Assembly: GCA_007126035.1 (NCBI GenBank)
Contig: SLCC01000138.1
Span: 1-54,188 of the forward strand
Origin: Gemmatimonadota bacterium
GTDB taxonomy: Bacteria > Gemmatimonadota > Gemmatimonadetes > Longimicrobiales > RSA9
DNA: 54,188 nt
Direction of reading: 5' to 3'
In this document: positions 42,116 through 50,496 of the stretch, one piece after another
Layout of the letters: each line of letters opens with the position of its first letter
How positions within the stretch are numbered: position 1 is the first letter of the stretch
The notes under the pieces: generated by a model
Databases searched by the model: none
Seen by the model: the letters and a program-made list of their open reading frames with translations, nothing else
Told to the model about the DNA's origin: nothing
Position numbers and translations under genes: made by a program

Positions 42116-42688
42116 TCACCTCTCTGGGTGGAGTGTCTGGCGTGCGACGTCGACCAGTGGCAGGTGCTCGCGCCGTGCCTGTTCGAGGAGCTGTCGGGCC
42201 ACGCGGCCGGACGGCTCATCGCTGGCGGCGTTGTTGATGGCATCGGCGATGGTGGTCCGTTCCCGCTGTGTCTTCATGACCAGGTCTTCCCGTCCTGGTT
42301 GTGCGGCGATCCAGCTGGCGAAGCCTGTGGCTGCGGCGGCGAGAGCGTTCCGGAGGTCGTTCAGGTCGGCGGGTTTGGTGAGTGAGGCGAAGATGGGAGG
42401 TCGGGGCAAGGGCTCTGGGAGGCTGACGGGGTCGAAGCCGCTGAGCAGTACGACGGGAGTGGGCGCCATCTCGAAGAGTGCTCGAGCTGCGTCGACGCCG
42501 TTGCAACGGGGCATGCGGAAATCGAAGAGGCCGAGCTCGACGGGGAAGCAGGCCCCCAGGGCGATGGCCTCCTCGCCGTCGTGGGCGGCCATGACCTGGT
42601 AGTCCAGCACCTCGAGCTGGGCCCGCAGGGCGAGGCTGGCCAGGGGCTGGTCCTCGGCCACCAGCACGAGCGGCCCGGTGCCCGTCAC
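42116..42688 (-). CDS. Response regulator with degenerate ANTAR-like C terminus
   Basis: This 190-aa protein has an N-terminal receiver domain: acidic pair in LVAEDQPLA, probable phospho-Asp in GLFDFRMPRCNG (about residue 56), LLSG for the Ser/Thr switch, and Lys in SLTKPAD. The C-terminal 60 residues (TQRERTTIADAINNAASDEP, then RVARQLLEQARREHLPLVDV) have the three-helix spacing of ANTAR RNA-binding antiterminator domains. Several consensus positions are missing, so this is tentative. The GTG start overlaps the SPOR gene stop (GTGA). No histidine kinase is nearby. Confidence 0.75.
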   Translation of the reverse strand: MTGTGPLVLVAEDQPLASLALRAQLEVLDYQVMAAHDGEEAIALGACFPVELGLFDFRMPRCNGVDAARALFEMAPTPVVLLSGFDPVSLPEPLPRPPIFASLTKPADLNDLRNALAAAATGFASWIAAQPGREDLVMKTQRERTTIADAINNAASDEPSGRVARQLLEQARREHLPLVDVARQTLHPER

Positions 42689-43623
42689 CGCGGTCGCTCC
42701 TGAATGGCGTCGGCCACCACGATGGCGTCGAACCCGTCCCGCCTGAGCTGGTTCATCAAGCGCTCCGCCTCCTGGCGGCTGCCGAACCTTCCTATCCGTA
42801 CCCTGACCAGGGCATTGGCGGGGACGGTGACGACACGGGGATCGTAACCGGCTCGTCTAAGTCTCGCCACCGTCGCGTCGATCGTGGCCTGCTGCCGAAA
42901 CGCGCCGGTCTGGACGGTGAAGCGACCGTCTGGATCGGCCTGGTCCCGGGCCGGCATCGTGTGGGTGTCTCTGGCCGGAGCCGCCGCCGGGGGTGGCTCT
43001 GGCGCCGTGGCCGGCGTCGTCGTTGCGATGGCCCGGGCCTCGTCGCCGGAGGCGGCGGCGCATGCCACCTGCTCCTCGTGGCGGATCAAGCTGGCGAGGT
43101 CCGGGTCACTGGTGTCGCGAAGGGCGTTCCTGGCAGTGTTGCAGGCGGCCGCGAGCTGGCGGGCGGCGAGCTGGGCGCGTGCGAGCCAGAGCATGGCGAG
43201 ACTGCGTTCCGGGCGGCCGGGGTAGTCGGCGACCAGGCGGGCGAGGTACCCGGTGGCCCGAACCGGCTCGTTGGCGGCCAGGAGTCCCTGTCCCAACCGG
43301 AGCAGGCCCTCGGGTGTGTATGGCGAGAGGGGGTATCCCAGCACCAGGGATAGGTAATCGCTCTCGGCGCTGGGGAAGTCCGGCGCCAGCCGGGCCCGGA
43401 GCAGCAGGGCCCTGGCCCGTTCCCGCTCGTCGGCCCGTGTCGCCTCCCGGGAGGCCAACCAATCCTCGAGTGCGGCTCGGGCGCGGTCGTAATCGGCGGC
43501 AGCCACCAGGCTGTCGACCTGGTTCAGGGTCGTGCTCTGTGCCGCCAGGTGCTCGCCCGGCCACGGCGCTACCGGTGCCGCCGCCATGGCGCAGAGCAGC
43601 CCGAACGAAAAGCTCCACCTCAT
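42685..43623 (-). CDS. Secreted SPOR-domain protein with tetratricopeptide-like repeats
   Basis: This 312-aa protein has a signal peptide (MRWSFSFGLLCAMAAAPVAP). A helical repeat region (about 35-190) resembles tetratricopeptide or YbgF-like units (SPYTPEGLLRLGQGLLAAN). A Pro/Ala-rich linker follows, then a C-terminal SPOR domain (FTVQTGAFRQQATIDATVAR, GYDPRVVTV, VRIGRFGSRQEAERLMNQL). SPOR domains bind peptidoglycan stripped of stem peptides, often at division sites. The ATG overlaps the holA stop (ATGA); the long open frame upstream is the holA gene in another frame. Confidence 0.82.
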   Translation of the reverse strand: MRWSFSFGLLCAMAAAPVAPWPGEHLAAQSTTLNQVDSLVAAADYDRARAALEDWLASREATRADERERARALLLRARLAPDFPSAESDYLSLVLGYPLSPYTPEGLLRLGQGLLAANEPVRATGYLARLVADYPGRPERSLAMLWLARAQLAARQLAAACNTARNALRDTSDPDLASLIRHEEQVACAAASGDEARAIATTTPATAPEPPPAAAPARDTHTMPARDQADPDGRFTVQTGAFRQQATIDATVARLRRAGYDPRVVTVPANALVRVRIGRFGSRQEAERLMNQLRRDGFDAIVVADAIQERPR

Positions 43624-44630
43624 GCTGTCGCCGCCCGTTCGTGTTGGACCCGGAGCATCAGCTCCTCCATGACTTGAAGGTCGGAGAGGGGAGCCGACTT
43701 GAGGAGGCGATCCGCGCGACGCAGGTGTTCCAGCACACGATCGATCTCGTCTGCGGTCCATATCCGCGCCTGGGACTCCGCCCGTCGGGAGAGCCAACGT
43801 TGGTGCGGCGGCAGCTCCCGCTCGAGTACGGCTCGTCCGCCTGCTTTGCAAAGGGCGAGCCGGAGGAAATGGGTGGCCAGGGCGATGGTCAAGCCCACTC
43901 CAGTCTCCCCCATGTCGAGCAGTACCGGGAGGGCTGCCCGTGCGGTGTCCAGCCGTCGTTCCGCTACGGAATCGATCCACGCCCACCGATCCTGGCGGGG
44001 TATGACACCGACGACGGCCGTTACGTCATCGAGTGTGATGGCAGGCCGCTCGCCCACGTAGTCCCGCAGCTTCTCCATCTCCCTGACCGCCACCGCCAGG
44101 TCCGGGCCCACAGCAGCGGCCACGCCTCTGGCCGCGTCCACGTCCATGGCCAACCCCGTCCGCTGGGCCCACGACATGAGCCAACCCGGGAGGTCGGATT
44201 CGGAGAGACGGGCAAACTCCACCGCGCTCGTCTTCTTCTTCAGTTTGCTCCACAGCTTTGCCTTACTGGAGCCCAGGTCCGCCATCAGGACCAGGACCAG
44301 ACCGGCGGGAGGTCGATCGGCTGCGTCCTCGAGGATGGCTCTGGTCGTGGGGCTCGCTGCCAGCGCCTGAGCTTCCCGGACCACAACCACCCGCCACTCC
44401 GCCATCATGGGCGGCGTGCCGATCAGCGAGCCCAGCCGCTCAGCCGTCACATCGTCACCGCGCACCTCGTCCAGGTTGAAGTCACGGGTGCCGGGGTCGA
44501 GATGAGCGTCGATGATACGGCGGGCCGTAGCGTCCCTGAGGTGCTCTTCCTCTCCGAAGAGGAGGAAGACGCCGCCGCCCTCACCATCCCGGAGGCGGCG
44601 AGCAAGGAGCTCCTGGCTCAGGACCGGCAT
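43620..44630 (-). CDS. holA: DNA polymerase III delta subunit
   Basis: This 336-aa clamp-loader subunit opens the sliding clamp. Family features are VFLLFGEEEHLRDATARRII near residue 21, the segment FNLDEVRGDDVTAERLGSLI, and RVVVVREAQALAAS. Also present are the AAA+ lid text VGPDLAVAVREMEKLRDYVG and the C-terminal collar with FLRLALCKAGG. The length is standard. It starts 4 bases after the anti-sigma gene and overlaps the SPOR gene, so a replication gene appears to be co-transcribed behind a sigma/anti-sigma pair. Confidence 0.9.
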   Translation of the reverse strand: MPVLSQELLARRLRDGEGGGVFLLFGEEEHLRDATARRIIDAHLDPGTRDFNLDEVRGDDVTAERLGSLIGTPPMMAEWRVVVVREAQALAASPTTRAILEDAADRPPAGLVLVLMADLGSSKAKLWSKLKKKTSAVEFARLSESDLPGWLMSWAQRTGLAMDVDAARGVAAAVGPDLAVAVREMEKLRDYVGERPAITLDDVTAVVGVIPRQDRWAWIDSVAERRLDTARAALPVLLDMGETGVGLTIALATHFLRLALCKAGGRAVLERELPPHQRWLSRRAESQARIWTADEIDRVLEHLRRADRLLKSAPLSDLQVMEELMLRVQHERAATA

Positions 44631-44634
44631 CAGC

Positions 44635-45288
44635 TCAGTCGAAGGTGTACTCGGTAGAGATAGCTGCGCTAGCAGGAGCCGCGGCCGAGGCTCGATACGA
44701 CGGCGGCCCGGTCACAAGTGGAGAATACGATGCGGCAACAGGCTGGTCCACCCTCCTGGCGGACCAATCACGCGGAGGAGCCTCGTGAGCCGGTGGCAGG
44801 ACACGCCACCCCGCCTGATGCCTATCGGGCTGCAGCCTCCCAGGAGCACGAACATACTGCGGGGCCAGCTCCAAAGCCGCCGACCCGAGCTCCGCGGCAA
44901 CCGCCGACCCGGGCTCCGCGGCACCGTCGGCGGCGATGTCGGCGGATGATGCGCTGTCGATCAGCACCACCGCCCAGACCGAGACCACGACCACGGTAAA
45001 TCCCGCCAGAGCGGTTGCCATCCCGGCTGACACCCGACCAGAGTGTCGCGGCCTCTCGACATGCTCCTGCCAGAGACGCGGGTGGAGGCGCGGCACGAAT
45101 TCCTCCCCCGGGTTCAGCCGCGGCGCCTGCCGGACCAGCATCCTGCCCTTCCGCAGGACCCGATCATAGCGGGCGCACGAAGCGCAACGGCTCATGTGAT
45201 CGTGGAACCGCTCCAGCTCGGCCGAGCTCAGCAGGCTGTCATCGTAGTCGGAATATCGGCTCAGGAATTCTCGGCAATCCATTGGCAT
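44635..45288 (-). CDS. Anti-sigma factor with zf-HC2 domain, membrane-anchored
   Basis: This 217-aa protein has an N-terminal zinc-binding domain with HDHMSRCASC (H-x3-C-x2-C) at about residues 31-40. A transmembrane helix follows (MATALAGFTVVVVSVWAVVL, about 91-110), then a low-complexity periplasmic tail rich in Ala, Pro and Arg. It follows the second ECF sigma gene after 102 bases. Start is the ATG at 45288 or the ATG two codons later; neither has a clear ribosome-binding site. Confidence 0.8.
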   Translation of the reverse strand: MPMDCREFLSRYSDYDDSLLSSAELERFHDHMSRCASCARYDRVLRKGRMLVRQAPRLNPGEEFVPRLHPRLWQEHVERPRHSGRVSAGMATALAGFTVVVVSVWAVVLIDSASSADIAADGAAEPGSAVAAELGSAALELAPQYVRAPGRLQPDRHQAGWRVLPPAHEAPPRDWSARRVDQPVAASYSPLVTGPPSYRASAAAPASAAISTEYTFD

Positions 45289-45390
45289 CGGCAAGTACAG
45301 TGTCGCCGATGCACATCTACTTGCAGGAAGCCGAGAAGGTTCCTCGTCGGAGACCGGCATCGGTCCGGCCCCGTGGCCGGGGCCGGTCGA

Positions 45391-46023
45391 TCAGTCGATC
45401 AACGGAGCGATCAACTGGGCGAAGCTGTTCCGGGCCCTGTTCAGACGGCTCTTCACCGTGCCCAGATTCACGGCCGTGATCTCCGAGATCTCCTCGTACG
45501 TCTTGCCCTCCAGCTCCCGGAGCACGAAAACGACCCGGTGATGCTCCGGCAACTCCGAAACCGCCTGCTCCACCTTCGCCCTCAGGTCCCGCTTCCGGTA
45601 CAGATCATCCGGGCGGTAGCGGTTGTCCTCCCACTCCAGCGGACGGTGATCCGCCTCCCAGTTCCGCTTGATCGTCTGGAACAGGACCATGGGATTCCTG
45701 GACCGGTTCCGAAGCTCGTTCTTCGCCAGGTTGCCGGCAATCGTGTACGCCCAGGTCGAGAACTTCCGGTTCTGGTCGTATCGTTGCAGGTGGCGATGGA
45801 TCCGGACGAACGTCTCCTGAACCAGATCCTCAGCTCGCTCCCGGTCACCGATCATCCGGTGGATGAAATTGAGTAGCCGCGCGTGGTACCGGTCCGCCAG
45901 CACGGTGAAGGCACGCGCCTCGCCGTCCAGCGAAGCCGCCGCCAGTTGAGCATCCTCCAGCTCCGCCAGCTCGTGGCTGCGCGTCCTGGAAGCAGAATCC
46001 TGGAGCCGTAGCGCTTGTGCCAT
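45391..46023 (-). CDS. RpoE-like ECF sigma factor
   Basis: This 210-aa protein is a group-RpoE ECF sigma factor. Region 2.1-2.4 is visible as LADRYHARLLNFIHRMIGDR, EDLVQETFVRIHRHLQRY and FSTWAYTIAGNLAKNELRNR. Region 4 is LPEHHRVVFVLRELEGKTYE with EISEITAVNLGTVKSRLNRA. A 25-residue charged extension precedes region 2. Start taken at ATG 46023, which follows a G-rich run; an ATG 6 codons upstream is possible. The 245 bases upstream contain no clear promoter to me. Confidence 0.92.
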   Translation of the reverse strand: MAQALRLQDSASRTRSHELAELEDAQLAAASLDGEARAFTVLADRYHARLLNFIHRMIGDRERAEDLVQETFVRIHRHLQRYDQNRKFSTWAYTIAGNLAKNELRNRSRNPMVLFQTIKRNWEADHRPLEWEDNRYRPDDLYRKRDLRAKVEQAVSELPEHHRVVFVLRELEGKTYEEISEITAVNLGTVKSRLNRARNSFAQLIAPLID

Positions 46024-46268
46024 CACCACCCCCTGTCTCATTCCTTCCACCCAAGAAACGATCGACCGCCCGTATTTCAGACAGATCGTCCTCCCCTGCT
46101 CCTGTCGGTACAATCCCGGGCACGCTGTGTACCGTTCGGTGCCACGGCTCTAAGACGCAGCCACACAACGACTTGTTAAATGTCACCCGGTAAAGCTGAA
46201 GGGGAAATCGTCCTCGGTGGAGGACATTTGCCCGACCCATGGAGTGGACAGGTATGGGCCCAGCACGC

Positions 46269-46868
46269 TCAGCGATGGTAGGTGGCGTAGTAGAGGAGGG
46301 CGACGATAGACTTGGCGTCGATGATGCGACCGTCCCGGACCGCCTCCAGCACCTGCGACAGGGGCAGGGTCACCACTTCGACGAACTCGTCGTGGTCCAG
46401 GTTAATGGTACCTCGAGAGAGCCCGTGGGCCAGGAAGAGGTGGATCCGCTCGTCGGTGAACCCGGGGGTGGTGTAGATGGTGGTGAGGTGTGTGAGCTTG
46501 TCGGCGGCGTAGCCCGTCTCCTCTTCCAGTTCCCTGGCGGCCACCTTCTCCCAGGGCTCGCCCTGCTGGTCCGGTCGCCCGGCGGGCACCTCGAAGAGGT
46601 TGCCGCCTGCGGCGTACCTGAACTGGCGGAGGAGGACGATGATGGGGTCGGGCGCCGCGGCGTCGCCGAGGACAGCCACCACGGCGGCGGCGCCGGAGTG
46701 CCGGACCAGCTCGATCTGCCCGGTAGAGCCGTCGGGGAAGCGGGCGGTGTCGATGGCCAGGTTGACGATCTTGCCGTCGTGGATGACCCGGGAGTCCACC
46801 TGGCCCGGCTTGGTGCTGCCGATTTCTCCGGCGCGGCTGGCGTCCAGAGTGCTGGTGCGTTCGCTCAT
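46269..46868 (-). CDS. NUDIX hydrolase, ADP-ribose pyrophosphatase-like
   Basis: This 199-aa protein has the NUDIX box as GRPDQQGEPWEKVAARELEE followed by ETGY, in the order G-x5-E-x7-REUxEExGU with a 1-base-equivalent shift at the start. The upstream beta-strand text VIHDGKIVNLAIDTARFPDG and IVLLRQFRYAAGGNLFEVPA is typical of the ADP-ribose/ADP-sugar pyrophosphatase group (NudF). It overlaps the M16 gene by ATGA and is the last gene of the unit. Confidence 0.9.
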   Translation of the reverse strand: MSERTSTLDASRAGEIGSTKPGQVDSRVIHDGKIVNLAIDTARFPDGSTGQIELVRHSGAAAVVAVLGDAAAPDPIIVLLRQFRYAAGGNLFEVPAGRPDQQGEPWEKVAARELEEETGYAADKLTHLTTIYTTPGFTDERIHLFLAHGLSRGTINLDHDEFVEVVTLPLSQVLEAVRDGRIIDAKSIVALLYYATYHR

Positions 46869-48241
46869 GGCAGGTTCTCGAGGATCTCTACGGGTCCCAG
46901 TCCCAGCGCCTGGACCGGTTCTGCGATCTCGTCTGCGTCGCCGACGAGGACGACGGCGAGGCGGTCGGGCCGGATGACGTCACGGGCCACGCGCAGCACG
47001 TCGTCTCGCGTCACCTCCCCGATCTGGCGGCGGTAGGTCTGGAAGTAGTCGGTGGGCAAGTCGAAGACGACGAGCTCGGCGATGCGGGCGGCCAGGGCGG
47101 CGGTGGTCTGGAGGCGGAGCGGGAACACGCCCCTGAGGTAGTCCCGCGCGCTGTCCATCTCCCTGTCCGTCGGTCCCTCGTCCCGGAGCCCGTTGATCTC
47201 CTTGAGGGCCTCCTCGATGGCCCTGGCCGTGACATCACTGGCCACGCCGACCTCGACGGTGAACGGTCCGGGCTGACGGCGAAGGGCGAAGCCGCTACGG
47301 GCACCATAGGTGAAGCCGTGCTTCTCTCGCAGGTTCATGTTCAGCCGGCTGGTGAACGCGCCGCCCAGGATGGTGTTCATGACCAGCAGGGGGAAGTAAT
47401 CGGGGTGGTGCCGGTCGACGCCGATGTGGCCGAGCCGGATCTCCGACTGGACGGAGCCGGGCCGGTCGATGATGAACACGGTGGTCCGGTCAACCCGTGG
47501 CGCCACCTCAAACCGAGGCCGTTCCGGCGCTCCGCCGCGCCAGTCACCGAAGTGTTTGAGGGCTGCCGCCCGGGCCCTGGCCTGGTCGACTCCGCCGCTG
47601 ATGACCAGGGCCGCGGCGCCGCCCCGGTAGCGGTCGCGGTGGAAACTCGCCAGGTCCTGGGCGGTCAGGTTCCTGACGGTCTCTCCCAGCCCGATGAGGG
47701 GCCGGCCGTAGGGCACCTGGTCCCGGTATATGAACCGATCGGCGGCGTCGGAAGCCAGGGCCCGGGGCTCCTTCCTGCGCTGGAGGATGTCAGCCAGCCG
47801 CTCGTCCCGGAGCCGCTCGGCCTGGTTTTCTGGAAACGCTGGTCTCTGGACTATCTCCGCCAGCAGCTCCAGGGCGGGGTCCAGCCGGTCGGCGTGCACG
47901 GTGACGCCCACGGATGCGGCGTCCCAGCTGGCTCCGGTGGCCAGCTCCACGCCGAGGCTCTCCAGCTCCCAGGCAAGGCTATCGACGTCCCTGCTGGCGG
48001 TACCCGTCTCCAGGGCCTCCGCGGTGAGCTGGGCGATCCCGGCCCGCTCAGCCGGCTCGGCCGCCGCCCCCGCCTCGATGATGAGTTCAGCTGTGACCAG
48101 GGGCAGGTCCCCGTGCCGGGCAAAGACGAGCTCGGGCGCATCGTTGCCGGCCGGCCGCTCCCGGATGATGGTGGGGAAATCGTACGGCTTCACCGGCCCC
48201 GGCTCGGGCGGCCGTGTCCGGTCGATAGTAGCCTCTGTCAT
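46865..48241 (-). CDS. M16 family peptidase homologue, non-zinc subunit
   Basis: This 458-aa protein has the two-lobed M16 fold, with FARHGDLPLVTAELIIEAGA near residue 40 and the C-terminal Arg/Tyr-type substrate-binding segment MNLREKHGFTYGARSGFALR. The zinc motif HxxEH is absent: the equivalent segment reads GIAQLTAEALETGT. In two-subunit M16B proteases one subunit carries zinc and the other supplies the R/Y pair; this is the latter. Its partner is encoded directly upstream with a 4-base overlap. Confidence 0.9.
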   Translation of the reverse strand: MTEATIDRTRPPEPGPVKPYDFPTIIRERPAGNDAPELVFARHGDLPLVTAELIIEAGAAAEPAERAGIAQLTAEALETGTASRDVDSLAWELESLGVELATGASWDAASVGVTVHADRLDPALELLAEIVQRPAFPENQAERLRDERLADILQRRKEPRALASDAADRFIYRDQVPYGRPLIGLGETVRNLTAQDLASFHRDRYRGGAAALVISGGVDQARARAAALKHFGDWRGGAPERPRFEVAPRVDRTTVFIIDRPGSVQSEIRLGHIGVDRHHPDYFPLLVMNTILGGAFTSRLNMNLREKHGFTYGARSGFALRRQPGPFTVEVGVASDVTARAIEEALKEINGLRDEGPTDREMDSARDYLRGVFPLRLQTTAALAARIAELVVFDLPTDYFQTYRRQIGEVTRDDVLRVARDVIRPDRLAVVLVGDADEIAEPVQALGLGPVEILENLP

Positions 48242-49512
48242 GCCCCACCCCCCTTCGGCAGATAGATCAGTGTCGCGGCGCGTGCCGGATCCAGGTGGCG
48301 CTCGGCGAACGCGTGCAGGTCGGTTGCGCTCACGCCCCTGATCCGGTCCAACTCCGTGTTGATGAGGCCCGGGTCGTCGAACAGGCAGGTGAACATGGAG
48401 AGCTGGTCAGCTCGTTCGTCCACCTTCTGGAGCTCACTCAGCTGCCTGGCCTCGATGAGCCGCACCGCCCGCTTGACCTCGTTGTCGGCCACGCCGGCCA
48501 TTTCCAGCAGCTCCTCGTCCAATGCCTTCTCCAGCTCGTCCACCGGGACGCCGGGTCGGGCGGTGGCCCACAGCACCAGCATGGCGGCGCCCACGACGAC
48601 CGGGAAGGCATAGGCCACCACGTCCTGGGCGAGCCGTCGATCCCGCACCAGCCGTCGGTTCAGCCTGGACGCCTTGCCCCACGCCAGCACGTGGGCGGCC
48701 ACCCCGGCCGGATACCAACCGTCGTCGCCATAGGGCGGGATCCGGTATGCCCGGTACACCCGGGACAGCGACGTGTCCTGCTCCACCACCTGCCGCACCG
48801 GCTCCTCGAGGGTGGTGGGTATGTCGGTGCGGCCGGGGATGGGTGGGACCGGCGGACCGGCCGGTATGTCGCCGAACCAGCGGTCGATCAGTTCCAGCGC
48901 CCGCTCCTCCTGGAAGTCGCCGCACAGCGTGAGCACGGCGTTATTCGGGCGGTAATAGGTCTTGAAGAACGTTTCCACGTCTTCCAGCGACGCCGCGTCC
49001 AGGTCCTCCATCGACCCGATCACCGAGTGGTGGTACGGGTGGTCCGGCGGGTAGATCATGGCCTGAAGGCGCTCATCCCAGTCGCCATAGGGCTGGTTGT
49101 CCACGATCCAGCGGCGCTCGTTCTTCACCACGTCCCGCTGATTGTCCAGCTTCTCCTGGGTCATGGCGCCCACCAGCCAGCCCAATCGATCCGACTCGAG
49201 CCAGAGCCCCAGCTCCAGGTAGTTGGCCGGGAGGGTCTCGTAGTAGTTGGTGCGATCGAGCCAGGTCGAGCCGTTCAGCGAGCCGCCGGCCTGCTCGATG
49301 AAGGCGAAGTGGGCCGTTTCCGGCACGTGCTCCGAGCCCTGGAACATCAGGTGCTCGAAGAGGTGGGCAAAGCCCGCCCGTCCCGGTCGCTCATCCCGGG
49401 ACCCGACACGGTACCAGAGGTTGACCGCCACTACCGGCGCGCCGGGGTCGTGGGACAGCACGACTTCGAGACCGTTGTCGAGACGGTGGCGCGAGAATGG
49501 GATCTGGATCAT
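48238..49512 (-). CDS. M16 family zinc peptidase, catalytic subunit
   Basis: This 424-aa protein has the inverted zinc motif HLFEH at residues 50-54 in GFAHLFEHLMFQGSEH, and a distal Glu in the VVKNERR region about 70 residues later. It is the catalytic half of an M16B heterodimer (processing-peptidase-like), which degrades or processes unfolded peptides. No signal peptide is seen from the chosen ATG at 49512. In-frame codons upstream have no typical secretory pattern either, so it may be cytoplasmic. It is followed by the non-zinc subunit with ATGA overlap. Confidence 0.92.
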   Translation of the reverse strand: MIQIPFSRHRLDNGLEVVLSHDPGAPVVAVNLWYRVGSRDERPGRAGFAHLFEHLMFQGSEHVPETAHFAFIEQAGGSLNGSTWLDRTNYYETLPANYLELGLWLESDRLGWLVGAMTQEKLDNQRDVVKNERRWIVDNQPYGDWDERLQAMIYPPDHPYHHSVIGSMEDLDAASLEDVETFFKTYYRPNNAVLTLCGDFQEERALELIDRWFGDIPAGPPVPPIPGRTDIPTTLEEPVRQVVEQDTSLSRVYRAYRIPPYGDDGWYPAGVAAHVLAWGKASRLNRRLVRDRRLAQDVVAYAFPVVVGAAMLVLWATARPGVPVDELEKALDEELLEMAGVADNEVKRAVRLIEARQLSELQKVDERADQLSMFTCLFDDPGLINTELDRIRGVSATDLHAFAERHLDPARAATLIYLPKGGGA

Positions 49513-49629
49513 GGGATCGGCTTTCAAGGTGAGATCGTTGCGGCCGCGGCCGATGAACTGGCCGCGGCCAAGGTAGAGGAACGACGGGCAGGCCTGCAAG
49601 GCTCCACACACCCAGGTGCGGGCGAGGCT

Positions 49630-50496
49630 TCAGAGCGGCTGGGCCAGGCGCTCCCTGAGCGCCGCGGGGCCGGCGGTGCTGCGAAGCAGGGCTCGGGCCG
49701 CTTCGTCGTCGCTCCCGATTGCCGCCTCCGCCTCCTCCAGGAGCTCGGCGTCGACACCTTCCACCGAGTACCTGGCGTGTGCCAGCAGCTCCTCGGCAGG
49801 GCCCGGCCATCCGGCGCCGGCTGCTGCCAGCGCGCCCAGGATCAGGGCTTCCGCATCGTCCAGCCGCTCCCTGGCCGCCCGGACCAACTCCTCCGCGGCC
49901 TCCTCCATCCGGTCCAGCTCCACCAGGACCAGGCCCATCAGGATCCGGGTCCAGGAGTCGTCCGGCGCCAGGGCCAGGGCCTCCTCGAACTCCGCCAGCC
50001 CCCGGTCCGGCTCGCCCCGTAGCAGGTGCGCCGCACCCAACTCCGCCCGGACCACCGGGTCATCAGGGCTCAGCTCCCGGGCCGCCTCGAGCTGCTCTAG
50101 GGCTTCCGGGAACAGACCCGACCGGACCAGGTAGGCGCCGTAGTTCAGCCGCGCAATCGGCAGGTCCGGCGCGGACAGGGCCGCGGCCCGGAGCGCCGTC
50201 TCTGCGTCTGGATCGTCGAACTGGGCCAGCCCCGCACCGGCTATGGCCAGCACGTGCGGATCATCAGGATCCTGCTCGATGCACCGGCGGAATGACTCGT
50301 AGGCGGCGCCGTCGTTGCCCAACTCGCCCTCGGCGACACCCAGCCAGCAGAGGAGGTACTGGTTGTCCTCCTCCCGGTCCAGGGCCTGACCCAGCCTTTC
50401 CGCCATCTCCTCCCACCGCCCCTCCTCGCCCAGGGCAATGGCCGCCGCCAGGACCTCCTCCATGCCCTCCATGCCCTCCATGGCCTCACCGCTCAT
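49630..50496 (-). CDS. Tetratricopeptide repeat protein
   Basis: This 288-aa acidic, Ala/Leu/Glu-rich protein is made of TPR-like helical pairs from about residue 12 to 235 (LGVAEGELGNDGAAYESFRR, NYGAYLVRSGLFPEALEQLE, ELGAAHLLRGEPDRGLAEFE). There is no signal peptide, so it is cytoplasmic, and it probably acts in protein-protein contacts. The start ATG at 50496 overlaps the phosphoglycerate mutase stop (ATGA). No specific function can be assigned. Confidence 0.8.
   Translation of the reverse strand: MSGEAMEGMEGMEEVLAAAIALGEEGRWEEMAERLGQALDREEDNQYLLCWLGVAEGELGNDGAAYESFRRCIEQDPDDPHVLAIAGAGLAQFDDPDAETALRAAALSAPDLPIARLNYGAYLVRSGLFPEALEQLEAARELSPDDPVVRAELGAAHLLRGEPDRGLAEFEEALALAPDDSWTRILMGLVLVELDRMEEAAEELVRAARERLDDAEALILGALAAAGAGWPGPAEELLAHARYSVEGVDAELLEEAEAAIGSDDEAARALLRSTAGPAALRERLAQPL

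Noticed and set aside
45289-46268. RpoE-type autoregulatory promoter for the second ECF sigma gene
   Set aside because: A TCTGA -10-like word exists upstream, but no GAAC -35 at proper distance could be matched.
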